Shown: positions 31,938 to 39,774 of the stretch, piece after piece
How positions within the stretch are numbered: the first letter of the stretch is position 1
Layout of the letters: the number at the start of each line of letters is the position of its first letter
The notes under the pieces: model-generated
What the model was told of the DNA's origin: nothing
The model's database searches: none
Seen by the model: the letters and a program-made list of their open reading frames with translations, nothing else
Position numbers and translations under genes: made by a program
Assembly (NCBI GenBank): GCA_902588965.1
Contig: CACIRD010000002.1
Coordinates: 62,001 to 126,000, forward strand
Direction of reading: 5' to 3'
DNA from: an uncultured Pelagibacteraceae bacterium
Lineage (GTDB): Bacteria > Pseudomonadota > Alphaproteobacteria > Pelagibacterales > Pelagibacteraceae
DNA: 64,000 nucleotides

Positions 31938-31998
31938 ATACAATGATTTTTGCGTCCGGAGTATATTCAGCAATTAGATGGTGTCAATAGAGGTTTAA

Positions 31999-33339
31999 TT
32001 GTATAAATACATGTATATGCTCAATTATAAAAAAAATATAAATAAATTATTTGTAATTTTTTTATCAGCCCACTTAACAATTTGGACGTTAGTTCCGAGC
32101 TTAACAAATAATAATTTACCATTAGATACTATAGAGGCATTAGCTTGGGGTAGTAATTTGGATTGGGGTTTTCAAAAACATCCCCCAATGAGTGCTTTAT
32201 TTTTAGAATTTTTTTACTTAGTTTTTGGCTCACAAGACTGGGCTTATTATTTATTAAGTCAGATATTTATCATATTTTCTTTTTATATTATTTTTAAACT
32301 TGGTTGTGAACTTTTAAATAGTAAGATATTAAGTTTTTTTTCAATTTTATTATTAGAAGGTATTTTTTTTTATAATTTTACAACACCCGAATTTAATGTA
32401 AATGTATGCCAATTACCTTTTTGGTCTTTAACAGTTTATTACGCTTGGAAAATATTTGATAAAAAAAATATAGAATTAAAGGACTATGTTTTATTTGGTG
32501 TATTTGCTGCCATTGGATTTTTATCAAAGTATTTGTTTATATATTTAATAGCATCTATTTATTTATTATTTTTTTATTTAATTTTTGTTAAGAAAGAAAG
32601 AAAATTTGATTTTAAGTATATTATTTCCTTAGAGGTTTTTATTGTATTATTAGTTCCTCATTTAATTTGGTTATATAATAATGATTTTATTACCATAACA
32701 TATGGCTTAGCTAGAAGTGGTATAGAAAATCAAAGTATTATAAATCATATAAAATTTCCGTTCATCTTTTTATTAAAGCAAGTAGGAATAATTATACCTT
32801 TTTTATTTTTAGGATTTACACTTATCAAAAAATTTAAATTTAAATTAGATTTTAAAGACAAAAAATTTATATTTCTAACAACAATTAACTTATTGCCAAT
32901 TATTTTAATCTTTTTAACTTCAGTTATTATGGGTGCAAAAATTAGAACAATGTGGATGACACCTTTTTTTTTATTCTTTGGCACCTTGTTAATCTATATT
33001 TTTCAGAATCAAATAAATATTGATAAAATTAAAAATTTCTTAATTGGCTTTTTGATTTTATTTTTTTTATCTCCAATTACTTATGCATACATATCAATTT
33101 TAAAAACAGACAAAAGAACAGATTATGAAGGCAATAGAATAGCATTGGATATACAAAAAAAATGGAATGATTCATTTTCAGAACCAATAAATGTAGTACT
33201 AGGTAGTGAATGGATAGCCGGAAATTTATCCTATCATCTAAAATCTAGGCCTATTTGGGATGGAGAGGTGGATAAAAATAAGCTAGAAAGTTATAATAAG
33301 TTTATTTGTATGAATAACATTTGTATAGGAAATAAATGA
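31999..33339 (+). CDS. GT-C/GT39-like membrane glycosyltransferase
   Basis: This is a 446-residue protein with about ten hydrophobic helices and the ArnT/PMT_2 layout. The first helix is followed by an acidic loop with DTIEALAWGSNLDWGFQKHPPMSALFLEF, resembling the DE..Y......G....HPPL region that holds the catalytic acid in these enzymes. Such enzymes use polyprenyl-phosphate sugars on the outer side of the inner membrane. The start TTG at 31999 has AGAGG five bases upstream; ATG at 32011 or 32017 are alternatives. It overlaps the 41-residue peptide gene by four bases. The sugar and acceptor are unknown; the GT2 gene just downstream could make its lipid-linked donor. Confidence 0.75.
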   Translation: MYKYMYMLNYKKNINKLFVIFLSAHLTIWTLVPSLTNNNLPLDTIEALAWGSNLDWGFQKHPPMSALFLEFFYLVFGSQDWAYYLLSQIFIIFSFYIIFKLGCELLNSKILSFFSILLLEGIFFYNFTTPEFNVNVCQLPFWSLTVYYAWKIFDKKNIELKDYVLFGVFAAIGFLSKYLFIYLIASIYLLFFYLIFVKKERKFDFKYIISLEVFIVLLVPHLIWLYNNDFITITYGLARSGIENQSIINHIKFPFIFLLKQVGIIIPFLFLGFTLIKKFKFKLDFKDKKFIFLTTINLLPIILIFLTSVIMGAKIRTMWMTPFFLFFGTLLIYIFQNQINIDKIKNFLIGFLILFFLSPITYAYISILKTDKRTDYEGNRIALDIQKKWNDSFSEPINVVLGSEWIAGNLSYHLKSRPIWDGEVDKNKLESYNKFICMNNICIGNK

Positions 33340-33461
33340 ACGAATTTTTAAATACCAAGTCTAAAAAAATACTATTTATAATTGTTATAATTGTAATTAT
33401 AGAACTTTCTGGTCATGGAATTTTTGCATCCTTATTCAGGTTTCTTAATTCATTGAATTAG
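33336..33461 (+). CDS. 41-residue single-span membrane protein
   Basis: This short frame reads MNEFLNTKSKK, then a hydrophobic stretch ILFIIVIIVIIEL, then SGHGIFASLFRFLNSLN. It starts within the stop of the preceding glycosyltransferase gene (ATGA overlap) and ends four bases before the GT2 ATG, so it fills the gap exactly. That is the spacing of a translated cistron and not of chance sequence. The predicted topology is one transmembrane helix with an N-terminal basic flank. I recognise no family. It could be a small partner or stabiliser of either glycosyltransferase, by analogy with other small membrane cofactors; this is inference. Confidence 0.6.
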   Translation: MNEFLNTKSKKILFIIVIIVIIELSGHGIFASLFRFLNSLN

Positions 33462-33465
33462 AACT

Positions 33466-34347
33466 ATGAAAATAAAAATTCTGATACCGATATATAATGA
33501 TTGGCAATCGGTTAATAAACTTTTAGAAAATATAAATGATGTAGTTTTAAGCTTACCGCATAAATTTTCTGTAATTATTGTAAATGATGCCTCTACGGAA
33601 AAAAGACCAGAAATATCTTTAAAGTTAGATAGTTTAAAATCAATTAAAATAATTAATATAAAAAAAAATCAGGGGCACACCAGATGTATTGCCACCGGAC
33701 TTAAATATATTTATGAAAAAGAGGACTTTGACTATGTTATTCCAATGGATGGAGATGGAGAAGACAGACCTGAAGAAATAAAAGAATTTTTAAATTGGTT
33801 ACCCATGAATTCAGGATTTGTTGAAAAGGCAATTGTTGGGGAAAGAGTTAAAAGATCAGAAAATTTATTTTTTAAAATTTGCTATCAAATTCATAAACTG
33901 ATGACTTTATTTTTTACTGGTAAATCTATTAAATATGGTAACTTTACTTGTTTACCAAAAAGTACAGTACAGAGAATGGTTAAAGAAAAGGGGACCTGGA
34001 ATAGTTTCTCAGGCTCATTATACAAAACAGAAAAAGGTGACTTGTTATCAGTACCTTCTAAAAGAGGTAACAGGTATTTTGGACCATCTAAAATGAGTTT
34101 TAAAAGTCTAATTTTTCACTCCTTATCAATTATAAGTGTTTTTAAAATAACTGTTTTAATTAGATCTATATTATTTTTATTAGTTTATATTTTTTTAATT
34201 TACCAAAAAATTTCAATTATTATGTTTATACCGGCACTACCAGTTTTGGCTTTGATCTTTGCTGTGTTTATAATTTCTGAAAGAGAAAATTTAAGTGAAT
34301 TAAGTAATTGTTTAACAAATATTAACGATATCCAGAATTTAAAGTAA
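33466..34347 (+). CDS. GT2 glycosyltransferase, polyprenyl-phosphate-sugar synthase-like
   Basis: This is a 293-residue protein with a GT-A domain (LIPIYNDWQSVNKLL; VIIVNDAS; NQGHTRCIATGL; DGDGEDRPEEI with Asp95/Asp97) and two C-terminal hydrophobic segments (about residues 225-270). The motif order and tail resemble DPM1/GtrB-type enzymes, which transfer a sugar from a nucleotide to polyprenyl phosphate at the cytoplasmic face. It follows the 41-residue peptide gene by four bases and shares one base with the lyase gene. The logical reading is that it supplies a lipid-linked sugar to the GT-C enzyme at 31999. The sugar is not known. Confidence 0.8.
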   Translation: MKIKILIPIYNDWQSVNKLLENINDVVLSLPHKFSVIIVNDASTEKRPEISLKLDSLKSIKIINIKKNQGHTRCIATGLKYIYEKEDFDYVIPMDGDGEDRPEEIKEFLNWLPMNSGFVEKAIVGERVKRSENLFFKICYQIHKLMTLFFTGKSIKYGNFTCLPKSTVQRMVKEKGTWNSFSGSLYKTEKGDLLSVPSKRGNRYFGPSKMSFKSLIFHSLSIISVFKITVLIRSILFLLVYIFLIYQKISIIMFIPALPVLALIFAVFIISERENLSELSNCLTNINDIQNLK

Positions 34348-35225
34348 TGAATCAATATTTTTTAATAATTATTCTATTTTTATTATTTTCCCAACCATCT
34401 TTTTCAGAGGTAAAAAAATTTAAAGATATAAAAGGTTTCAAAAAACAAAATATTTCTATGGCCTTGAAGAAAGTTAATAGAATTAAACAAGTGAAAAAAT
34501 CTGATGGATATCCAGTTTATGAAGGAAGCACGAGCATACAAGTTACTGTAAATCGAGAGGACGCAGGCTGCGGAAAGGGCAAGGCCGAGAAACTTCAGAT
34601 TAAGTGTGACGGAAAAGGAAACCGAAGCAGGCAAGAAATTCATTTAGGTGAAATAAGATTAAAAAATAAGGAACATATTTATGAATATGCAATTTATTTT
34701 GATGAAAATTACGAAAGTCTCGAAAAAGGTGCTGTAGTTGTTATTGGTCAAATGCACACGGACAACAAAGCCAAAGGCTGCCATAACTGTTGTCACTTTT
34801 GGGCACAAGACACAAAGTATAAGGGAGAAAATTATTATACCTGGGTAAGTAAAGCAGCTTACTCATCGGATCCTGTAATACTTGGCAAAATTGATGACTT
34901 AAAAGGAAAATGGACTCATCTTAAATTTCATGTTTTATGGAAATTAGACGAAACAGGAAGATTTACAATCTATAAAGACAACAAGTTAGTTGCCGATCTT
35001 AAAAATATAAAAACCTTAGCTGACACATGCACAGGGGGTTATATGAAAATGGGAATATATAGGCATAGAACAATAGGTTATTGGAATTCTGACTGGGAAA
35101 GCCTGCAGGATCAAAGAATTTATTTAGACAGTATTATTTTTAGAAAACCTAAAAAAGATGAGAAGTTTAAGAACAATCTAAGCCTATCTATTAATACTTC
35201 AATAACCACATCAAACACTAATTAA
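34347..35225 (+). CDS. Secreted polysaccharide lyase-like protein (heparin lyase I-like fold)
   Basis: This is a 292-residue protein with a signal peptide (MNQYFLIIILFLLFSQPSFS). The body looks like a beta-jelly-roll polysaccharide lyase: EGSTSIQVTV, RQEIHLGEIRLKNKEHIYEYAIYF, VVIGQMHTDN, GKWTHLKFHVLWKLDETGRFTIYKDNKLV, MKMGIYRHRTI and IYLDSIIFRKPK. I recall this pattern from the PF14099-type heparin/alginate lyase-like group. Six cysteines (75, 87, 145, 148, 149, 228) include a CHNCCH cluster, unusual for a SAR11 protein. The codons around 34550-34640 are visibly GC-richer than the neighbours. It is the last gene of the carbohydrate operon. The catalytic residues and substrate are not certain. 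Confidence 0.65.
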   Translation: MNQYFLIIILFLLFSQPSFSEVKKFKDIKGFKKQNISMALKKVNRIKQVKKSDGYPVYEGSTSIQVTVNREDAGCGKGKAEKLQIKCDGKGNRSRQEIHLGEIRLKNKEHIYEYAIYFDENYESLEKGAVVVIGQMHTDNKAKGCHNCCHFWAQDTKYKGENYYTWVSKAAYSSDPVILGKIDDLKGKWTHLKFHVLWKLDETGRFTIYKDNKLVADLKNIKTLADTCTGGYMKMGIYRHRTIGYWNSDWESLQDQRIYLDSIIFRKPKKDEKFKNNLSLSINTSITTSNTN

Positions 35226-35228
35226 AAT

Positions 35229-36509
35229 TTAAGTAGCTTTTATTTTTGGTAATGAATAAAAGTCTGCGGTGTCAATTTTAGATGAATGTTCTCTTCTCAT
35301 ATTCCATTTTTTATAAATACCCGCACTAGCAAGACTTAAAGTAGATTTCCCGTAACGATAATTGGTTTTATCAATTGATTTCATTAATTTATTTATTTTT
35401 TCGTCTTTTTCTGAGGAGAATAAATTTTTTTTACCATTTTCATTTGATAATCCAGTCAGCATGATGCCTGCTTTTTGATATCGGTAACCATGTTTGAAAA
35501 TATCTTCTAATATTAAAACTGCAGCCTTAACTATTTCAATGCTATTATTTGTTGCAATTGGAAAATCAATTGTTTTTGAATTTGAATAATACCCAAAGTT
35601 TCTTTGAAAAGGACTTGTTCTAATAAAAATAGTTATGGATTTTGCAACTAAAGATTCCGACCTAATTTTTTCAGAAGCATTTAAACAGTAGCTTGCGACT
35701 GCTTCTTTTAGCTCTTCAAAATTTTCGACTCTTTTCCCAAATGAACGAGATACAACACAACTTTTTCTTTTTGAAGAAGCTATTTCTAAATCAATACAAG
35801 GTATACCCCTAAGTTCCATTGCTGTTCTCGAGCTTAGAACGTTTGAGCATTTTTTGATCCATGCGTTTGATTTATTTTTCAATTGCTTAGCATTATAAAT
35901 TCCGTTTTTTTGATAAAACTTAGTTAATTGCTTACCGACCCCCCATACATCACTTATATTAATTTTTTCTAAAATTGGATCCAAATTTTCAATATCTATT
36001 AAACTTGTTACACCTGATTGTTTTTTTTTTGCGATATGATTAGCAATTTTACTAAGAGTTTTTGTTTTCGCGATTCCAATACTTGTTGGTATACCTGTCC
36101 ATTGCAATATAGTACTTCTAATTTCTTTACCAACACTTTCAATTTCATCATCTGTAAAATTTGATAAATCCATAAATGCCTCATCAATAGAGTATACTTC
36201 TATTTCAGAATTAAATCTTTTAAGAGTTCTCATTACTCTTCTAGATAAATCACCATATAAAGAATAATTTGAAGAAAAAACTTGAACATTATTTTTTATG
36301 ATAATATTTTTTGCTTTAAAATAAGGTTCCCCCATTTTAATTCCTAGTGCTTTTGCTTCATTGGATCTCGAAATTATACAGCCATCATTATTTGATAAAA
36401 CTACAACAGGCTTTTTTCTTATTTTAGGGTTAAAAAGTCTTTCACAAGAAACATAAAAAGAATTACAATCAATTAGTGCTATTTTTTTAGTATACCGAAT
36501 GTATGACAT
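35229..36509 (-). CDS. umuC: DNA polymerase V catalytic subunit UmuC
   Basis: This is a 426-residue Y-family translesion polymerase. The palm acids are in [16 protein letters not shown] and [34 protein letters not shown] is the UmuC-type finger sequence, and the little-finger part includes [15 protein letters not shown]. The UmuC C-terminal extension ([19 protein letters not shown]) is present, which separates it from DinB. It overlaps umuD by 23 bases, so the two are translationally coupled under the LexA box upstream of umuD. Its stop lies three bases from the lyase gene's end on the other strand. Confidence 0.94.
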   Translation of the reverse strand: MSYIRYTKKIALIDCNSFYVSCERLFNPKIRKKPVVVLSNNDGCIISRSNEAKALGIKMGEPYFKAKNIIIKNNVQVFSSNYSLYGDLSRRVMRTLKRFNSEIEVYSIDEAFMDLSNFTDDEIESVGKEIRSTILQWTGIPTSIGIAKTKTLSKIANHIAKKKQSGVTSLIDIENLDPILEKINISDVWGVGKQLTKFYQKNGIYNAKQLKNKSNAWIKKCSNVLSSRTAMELRGIPCIDLEIASSKRKSCVVSRSFGKRVENFEELKEAVASYCLNASEKIRSESLVAKSITIFIRTSPFQRNFGYYSNSKTIDFPIATNNSIEIVKAAVLILEDIFKHGYRYQKAGIMLTGLSNENGKKNLFSSEKDEKINKLMKSIDKTNYRYGKSTLSLASAGIYKKWNMRREHSSKIDTADFYSLPKIKAT

Positions 36510-36882
36510 AAGTTACAACTCCCCAAATAAAAATATCTTCTTCTTCATTTATTAAAATTCTATCTATAAAATTTTTTGATCCCGAAGTTAAAAACTTTTT
36601 ATTCTTTTCTTGAACAAAGCTTTTAACTACTAATTCGTCATGAACGTTTGCAATTACAGTTGAAAAATTTTTGGGCGCTAGACTTTTATCGACAACTAAT
36701 ATATCTCCATCATTAATACCTGCGTCAGTCATTGATTTACCCTGAACTCTAATTACAAAAGTTGCTGGAACATTTTTAATTAAGTGAACATTTAGATCTA
36801 TATCTTCTTCTATATAGTCTGTTGCTGGAGATGGAAAACCTGCTCCAGCTTTATGTAAATAATAAGGTATAGTTAATTTCAT
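36487..36882 (-). CDS. umuD: UmuD-type self-cleaving SOS mutagenesis protein
   Basis: This is a 131-residue S24 peptidase. RecA-stimulated self-cleavage would occur between Ala14 and Gly15 in [13 protein letters not shown] (Cys-Gly in E. coli). The catalytic Ser50 is in [10 protein letters not shown] and Lys87 in DELVVKSF. The N-terminus before the cut is about ten residues shorter than in E. coli UmuD. The processed form partners UmuC in DNA polymerase V. The promoter and a perfect GTTC-N7-GTTC box lie immediately upstream, so expression should be LexA-repressed and damage-induced. Confidence 0.93.
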   Translation of the reverse strand: MKLTIPYYLHKAGAGFPSPATDYIEEDIDLNVHLIKNVPATFVIRVQGKSMTDAGINDGDILVVDKSLAPKNFSTVIANVHDELVVKSFVQEKNKKFLTSGSKNFIDRILINEEEDIFIWGVVTYVIHSVY

Positions 36883-36886
36883 AAAT

Positions 36887-36901
36887 GTTCTTATTTTGTT
36901 C
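36887..36901 (-). promoter_or_regulatory. LexA (SOS) box of umuDC
   Basis: GTTC-TTATTTT-GTTC on the top strand is an exact match to the alphaproteobacterial LexA direct-repeat operator GTTC-N7-GTTC (GAAC-N7-GAAC read toward umuD). It lies 5-19 bases before the umuD ATG and overlaps the expected transcript start. Confidence 0.85.
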
Positions 36902-36908
36902 TTATTAA

Positions 36909-36937
36909 TTAATACCTTAATTATTTGATATAGTCAA
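36909..36937 (-). promoter_or_regulatory. umuDC promoter
   Basis: Read on the bottom strand, TTGACT (36937-36932) is 17 bases from TATTAA (36914-36909). The LexA box begins eight bases further downstream. The matches are five of six and four of six to consensus. They were found by eye. Confidence 0.5.
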
Positions 36938-37049
36938 ATAAGTTGTATTTTGAGTCTGAAATTGAATCAAAAAGGAATCAAAACGTGAACATTCAAAACT
37001 ATATTTCGTTACATTGTGGATAACTTCAACTAAAGATAGTCTTAAAAAT

Positions 37050-37424
37050 ATGAAAAAAAAATTAACATGCCACTGTAAAGCGATAGAGATTGAAGTGAAT
37101 CTTCAAACTGGTTTAGAAAAATTGATGAGATGTAATTGCTCAATTTGTAAAAAAAAAGGAACGATTATGACAGCTGTTGATTTAAGAGACCTTAAGGTTG
37201 TTAAAGGAGAAGACAAAATAACAACTTATAAATTTCATACGAAAGTAGCAAAACACTATTTTTGTTCTGACTGTGGAGTTTATACTCATCATAAAAGAAG
37301 AAGCAATCCAAACACTTATGGAATTAACGTTGGTTGCATAGACGATATTGATCCCCAAGAATTATTTAAATTAAAAGTAGCTATTAACGATGGTCATAAC
37401 CACGTAATGGATAAAAAAAAATAG
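37050..37424 (+). CDS. GFA/CENP-V family zinc-binding protein
   Basis: This is a 124-residue protein of the glutathione-dependent formaldehyde-activating (GFA) fold. Metal-ligand cysteines are arranged as LTCHCKAIEIEV near the N-terminus, MRCNCSICKKKG in the middle, and HYFCSDCGVYTHHKRR later, the standard CxC...CxCxxC...CxxC pattern. The ATG at 37050 is chosen because the protein then starts five residues before the first CHC, as in the family. A TTG at 37014 would add 12 dissimilar residues. The family is broad and most members are not formaldehyde enzymes, so no reaction is assigned. It lies nine bases from the glycerate kinase gene. Confidence 0.8.
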   Translation: MKKKLTCHCKAIEIEVNLQTGLEKLMRCNCSICKKKGTIMTAVDLRDLKVVKGEDKITTYKFHTKVAKHYFCSDCGVYTHHKRRSNPNTYGINVGCIDDIDPQELFKLKVAINDGHNHVMDKKK

Positions 37425-37432
37425 TCTTAACA

Positions 37433-38359
37433 ATGAACTTAGTTAATGAGTGTTTTTTCAAAGTTAAAAAAGATTGTTTCAAATATATTTCATCTCAAGA
37501 GACAAAAACAGAGAAATTTAAAAATAAAGATAAAATGATTAAATCTTTTCTAATTCCAGTTTGTTTCTGGATTGCAAAAAAAGCTAGTAAAAAAAAACCA
37601 TTATTAATTGGTTTAGCTGGAGGTCAGGGAACTGGAAAGACAACAATATCATCAATAATTAAAATAATTTTGATCAGATATTTTAAATTTAAAGTATTTA
37701 AAATTTCTTTAGATGATTTTTATAAAACTAGAGAGCAACGATATCAATTATCAAAAAAAATCCACCCTTTGTTAATGACTAGAGGGGCGCCAGGAACACA
37801 TGATGTAAATTTGATATCTCATTTTTTGAGAAATACAAAAAAAAAAAAATTTAAAGCTTTAAATTTGCCGAAATTTGATAAGTCTATTGATGATAGAACA
37901 AAAAAAAAAAAGTGGTATAAAGTAAAATCAAGACCAGATATAATTATTTTTGAGGGCTGGTGTGTTGGTGCGAAACCACAGAAAAATATGGAACTGATAA
38001 AACCAATAAATTCTCTTGAAAAAATTTTTGATAAATCAATGAAGTGGAGAAAATATGTAAATTTTCAACTTACAAACAAATATAAAAAATTTCATAACTT
38101 AATAGACTGTTTTTTATATTTAAAAGCCAAAGATTTTAGTTTATTAAGAAGATGGAGACTAAAACAGGAAAAAAAGTTATTACTTAAATACAAAGGAAAA
38201 AAAAAATTAAAAATAATGAACAAGGATGAAGTTTCAAAATTTATGATGACATATCAAAGGGTAACAGAACAAATGTTTAAGACTGCTGAAAAATTTTCAT
38301 CAATAGTTATGATGCTAAACGATAAACACCAAATAATAAATATTAAAATTAAAAAATGA
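37433..38359 (+). CDS. D-glycerate 3-kinase (GLYK type)
   Basis: This is a 308-residue P-loop kinase. Walker A is LIGLAGGQGTGKTT. Then come FKISLDDFYKTREQR (the phosphate acceptor region with DDFY), RGAPGTHDVNL, LPKFDKSIDDR and IIFEGWCVGAKP, all typical of the plant/cyanobacterial glycerate kinase family that makes 3-phosphoglycerate. In SAR11 this would link glycolate/glyoxylate and glycine-serine carbon to central metabolism. The gene overlaps the TolC-like gene by four bases. A related uridine kinase-like role is possible but the DxGxxxR-free motif set favours GLYK. Confidence 0.82.
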   Translation: MNLVNECFFKVKKDCFKYISSQETKTEKFKNKDKMIKSFLIPVCFWIAKKASKKKPLLIGLAGGQGTGKTTISSIIKIILIRYFKFKVFKISLDDFYKTREQRYQLSKKIHPLLMTRGAPGTHDVNLISHFLRNTKKKKFKALNLPKFDKSIDDRTKKKKWYKVKSRPDIIIFEGWCVGAKPQKNMELIKPINSLEKIFDKSMKWRKYVNFQLTNKYKKFHNLIDCFLYLKAKDFSLLRRWRLKQEKKLLLKYKGKKKLKIMNKDEVSKFMMTYQRVTEQMFKTAEKFSSIVMMLNDKHQIINIKIKK

Positions 38360-39654
38360 AAAAATTTTATATAATTTTATTCTTTGCAATTTTTTTTCAA
38401 TCTAATTTGTTTGCAGTATCTCTTTCCAATGCTTTATTAGAAGCATATTTGAATAATCCAGAATTAAATGCTGAAAGAGAAAATATTAAAGCTTCTCAAG
38501 AAGATTTGAATATATCCAAAAGTGAATTTTTACCAACTATAACACTTTCAGGTACCAAAAGTTCAGAAGATACATCTAAGTTAACAAATCAAAATGGAAC
38601 AGATGCCACCATTACAGATGTAAACCCAGAAACTCAGTCTGTTAAGATAGAACAAAAAATTTTTCAAGGCTTTGGAGGTCTTGCTGATTACAAAAAAAAT
38701 AAAATTGGGCTTAACTTAGCAGACGCTCAGCTATTGCAAACCGAGCAAGAAATACTTTTAAAAGCTGTTGAAGCGTTTTCCGGTTTGATTTTTGCAAATG
38801 AAAAATATTTTATCAATGAAAGAAATGTAAGTTTATCTGAAAGGCAGGTAGAAACTGATAGAATTAGATTAGATAGAGGCCAAATAAGTGTAGCAGATTT
38901 AGCCCAATCCGAGTCTTCCTTAGCTGAAGCACAAGCAAAATTTATACAAGCAAAAAATGAGGTGGTTACTGCTAAATTAAATTATGAGAATATTATAGGA
39001 CCTATACAGGATAGTTTTGAGCTTGATAATAAAATAAATTTAAATCTTAAAATTCCAACAACTTTAAAAAAAGCTATTGATTTATCAAAAAATAATAACC
39101 CTGATTTACTTATTTCTAAACTAGAATATGAACAGTCAGAAAGAGATATTCAAATAGCTCAATCAGATTTATCTCCAACTGCAACCTTATCTTTTGAGGC
39201 AAAGGAAACTGATGATTTAAGTTCTACATACGATCAACAAGACAAAGAAACTATTAAGGCAACTATCACATGGCCAATATTTTCAGGTGGGAAAAACTAT
39301 GCAGGATTAAATAAGTCAAAAAATTTAAGAAATAGAAAAAAATTACTTTTAGATAATGCCTTAAAAGTAAATGACACTAATGTAGCAAGCGCATGGTCAA
39401 ATATGAAATCTGCAGAAAGTATTCTAGAATCTGTAAAACTTCAGGTTAAAGCAGCCGAAATCGCAAATGAAGGAATTACAGCTGAATACGAAGGTGGCCA
39501 AGGAAGATCAACACTTGACGTTTTGCAATCAAACTCAATTTTGTTAAATTCCAAAGTAAGTCTAGCGAGTTCCGAAAGAGATTATTTGTTATCACAATTT
39601 AAACTTTTAAAATCCGTAGGTATTTTAAACGCCCGTTATTTAACGCTTAACTAA
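38356..39654 (+). CDS. TolC family outer membrane channel protein
   Basis: This is a 432-residue protein with a signal peptide (MKKFYIILFFAIFFQSNLFA) followed by two repeats of long helices and short strands. It starts SLSNALLEAYLNNPELNAERENI and repeats around residue 236 with LKKAIDLSKNNNPDLLISKLEYEQSE, the internal duplication of OEP/TolC proteins. The C-terminal half has YEGGQGRSTLDVLQSNS, matching the TolC GTRTxxDVLxA region. Three copies would form an outer-membrane channel for type I secretion or drug efflux. No inner-membrane partner is adjacent; the ABC-2 pair at 6427-7942 is too distant to link. Confidence 0.9.
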   Translation: MKKFYIILFFAIFFQSNLFAVSLSNALLEAYLNNPELNAERENIKASQEDLNISKSEFLPTITLSGTKSSEDTSKLTNQNGTDATITDVNPETQSVKIEQKIFQGFGGLADYKKNKIGLNLADAQLLQTEQEILLKAVEAFSGLIFANEKYFINERNVSLSERQVETDRIRLDRGQISVADLAQSESSLAEAQAKFIQAKNEVVTAKLNYENIIGPIQDSFELDNKINLNLKIPTTLKKAIDLSKNNNPDLLISKLEYEQSERDIQIAQSDLSPTATLSFEAKETDDLSSTYDQQDKETIKATITWPIFSGGKNYAGLNKSKNLRNRKKLLLDNALKVNDTNVASAWSNMKSAESILESVKLQVKAAEIANEGITAEYEGGQGRSTLDVLQSNSILLNSKVSLASSERDYLLSQFKLLKSVGILNARYLTLN

Positions 39655-39709
39655 AAATCTTAGCTTTTTTGTAGCTTTTATCTTATGTAAATTAATTTCT
39701 TGCCAATGA

Positions 39710-39724
39710 GAACAAAATGTGTAC
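39710..39724 (+). promoter_or_regulatory. Probable LexA (SOS) box of recA
   Basis: GAAC-AAAATGT-GTAC differs by one base from the GAAC-N7-GAAC consensus. Over 20 bases it agrees with the umuDC box at 17 positions. It overlaps the predicted -35 element of recA, the right place for repression. Confidence 0.65.
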
Positions 39725-39748
39725 ATTTAAAAGCATGATTCGTATACT
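39720..39748 (+). promoter_or_regulatory. recA promoter
   Basis: TATACT (39743-39748) is a good -10 box. TGTACA (39720-39725) lies 17 bases upstream and matches the -35 consensus at four of six. The LexA box covers the -35 element. It was found by eye. Confidence 0.5.
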
Positions 39749-39764
39749 AAAAAATGAAAAAAAA

Positions 39765-39769
39765 AGAGG
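39765..39769 (+). promoter_or_regulatory. Ribosome-binding site deciding the recA start
   Basis: AGAGG is five bases before the ATG at 39775, while the upstream in-frame ATG at 39754 has nothing similar. The 39775 start is therefore preferred. Confidence 0.6.
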
Positions 39770-39774
39770 TAAAA

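Noticed and set aside
36985..37023. Twelve-codon GTG frame after an AAGGA, possible leader peptide
   Set aside because: It is too short to judge, has no attenuator-like structure, and no link to the genes on either side.
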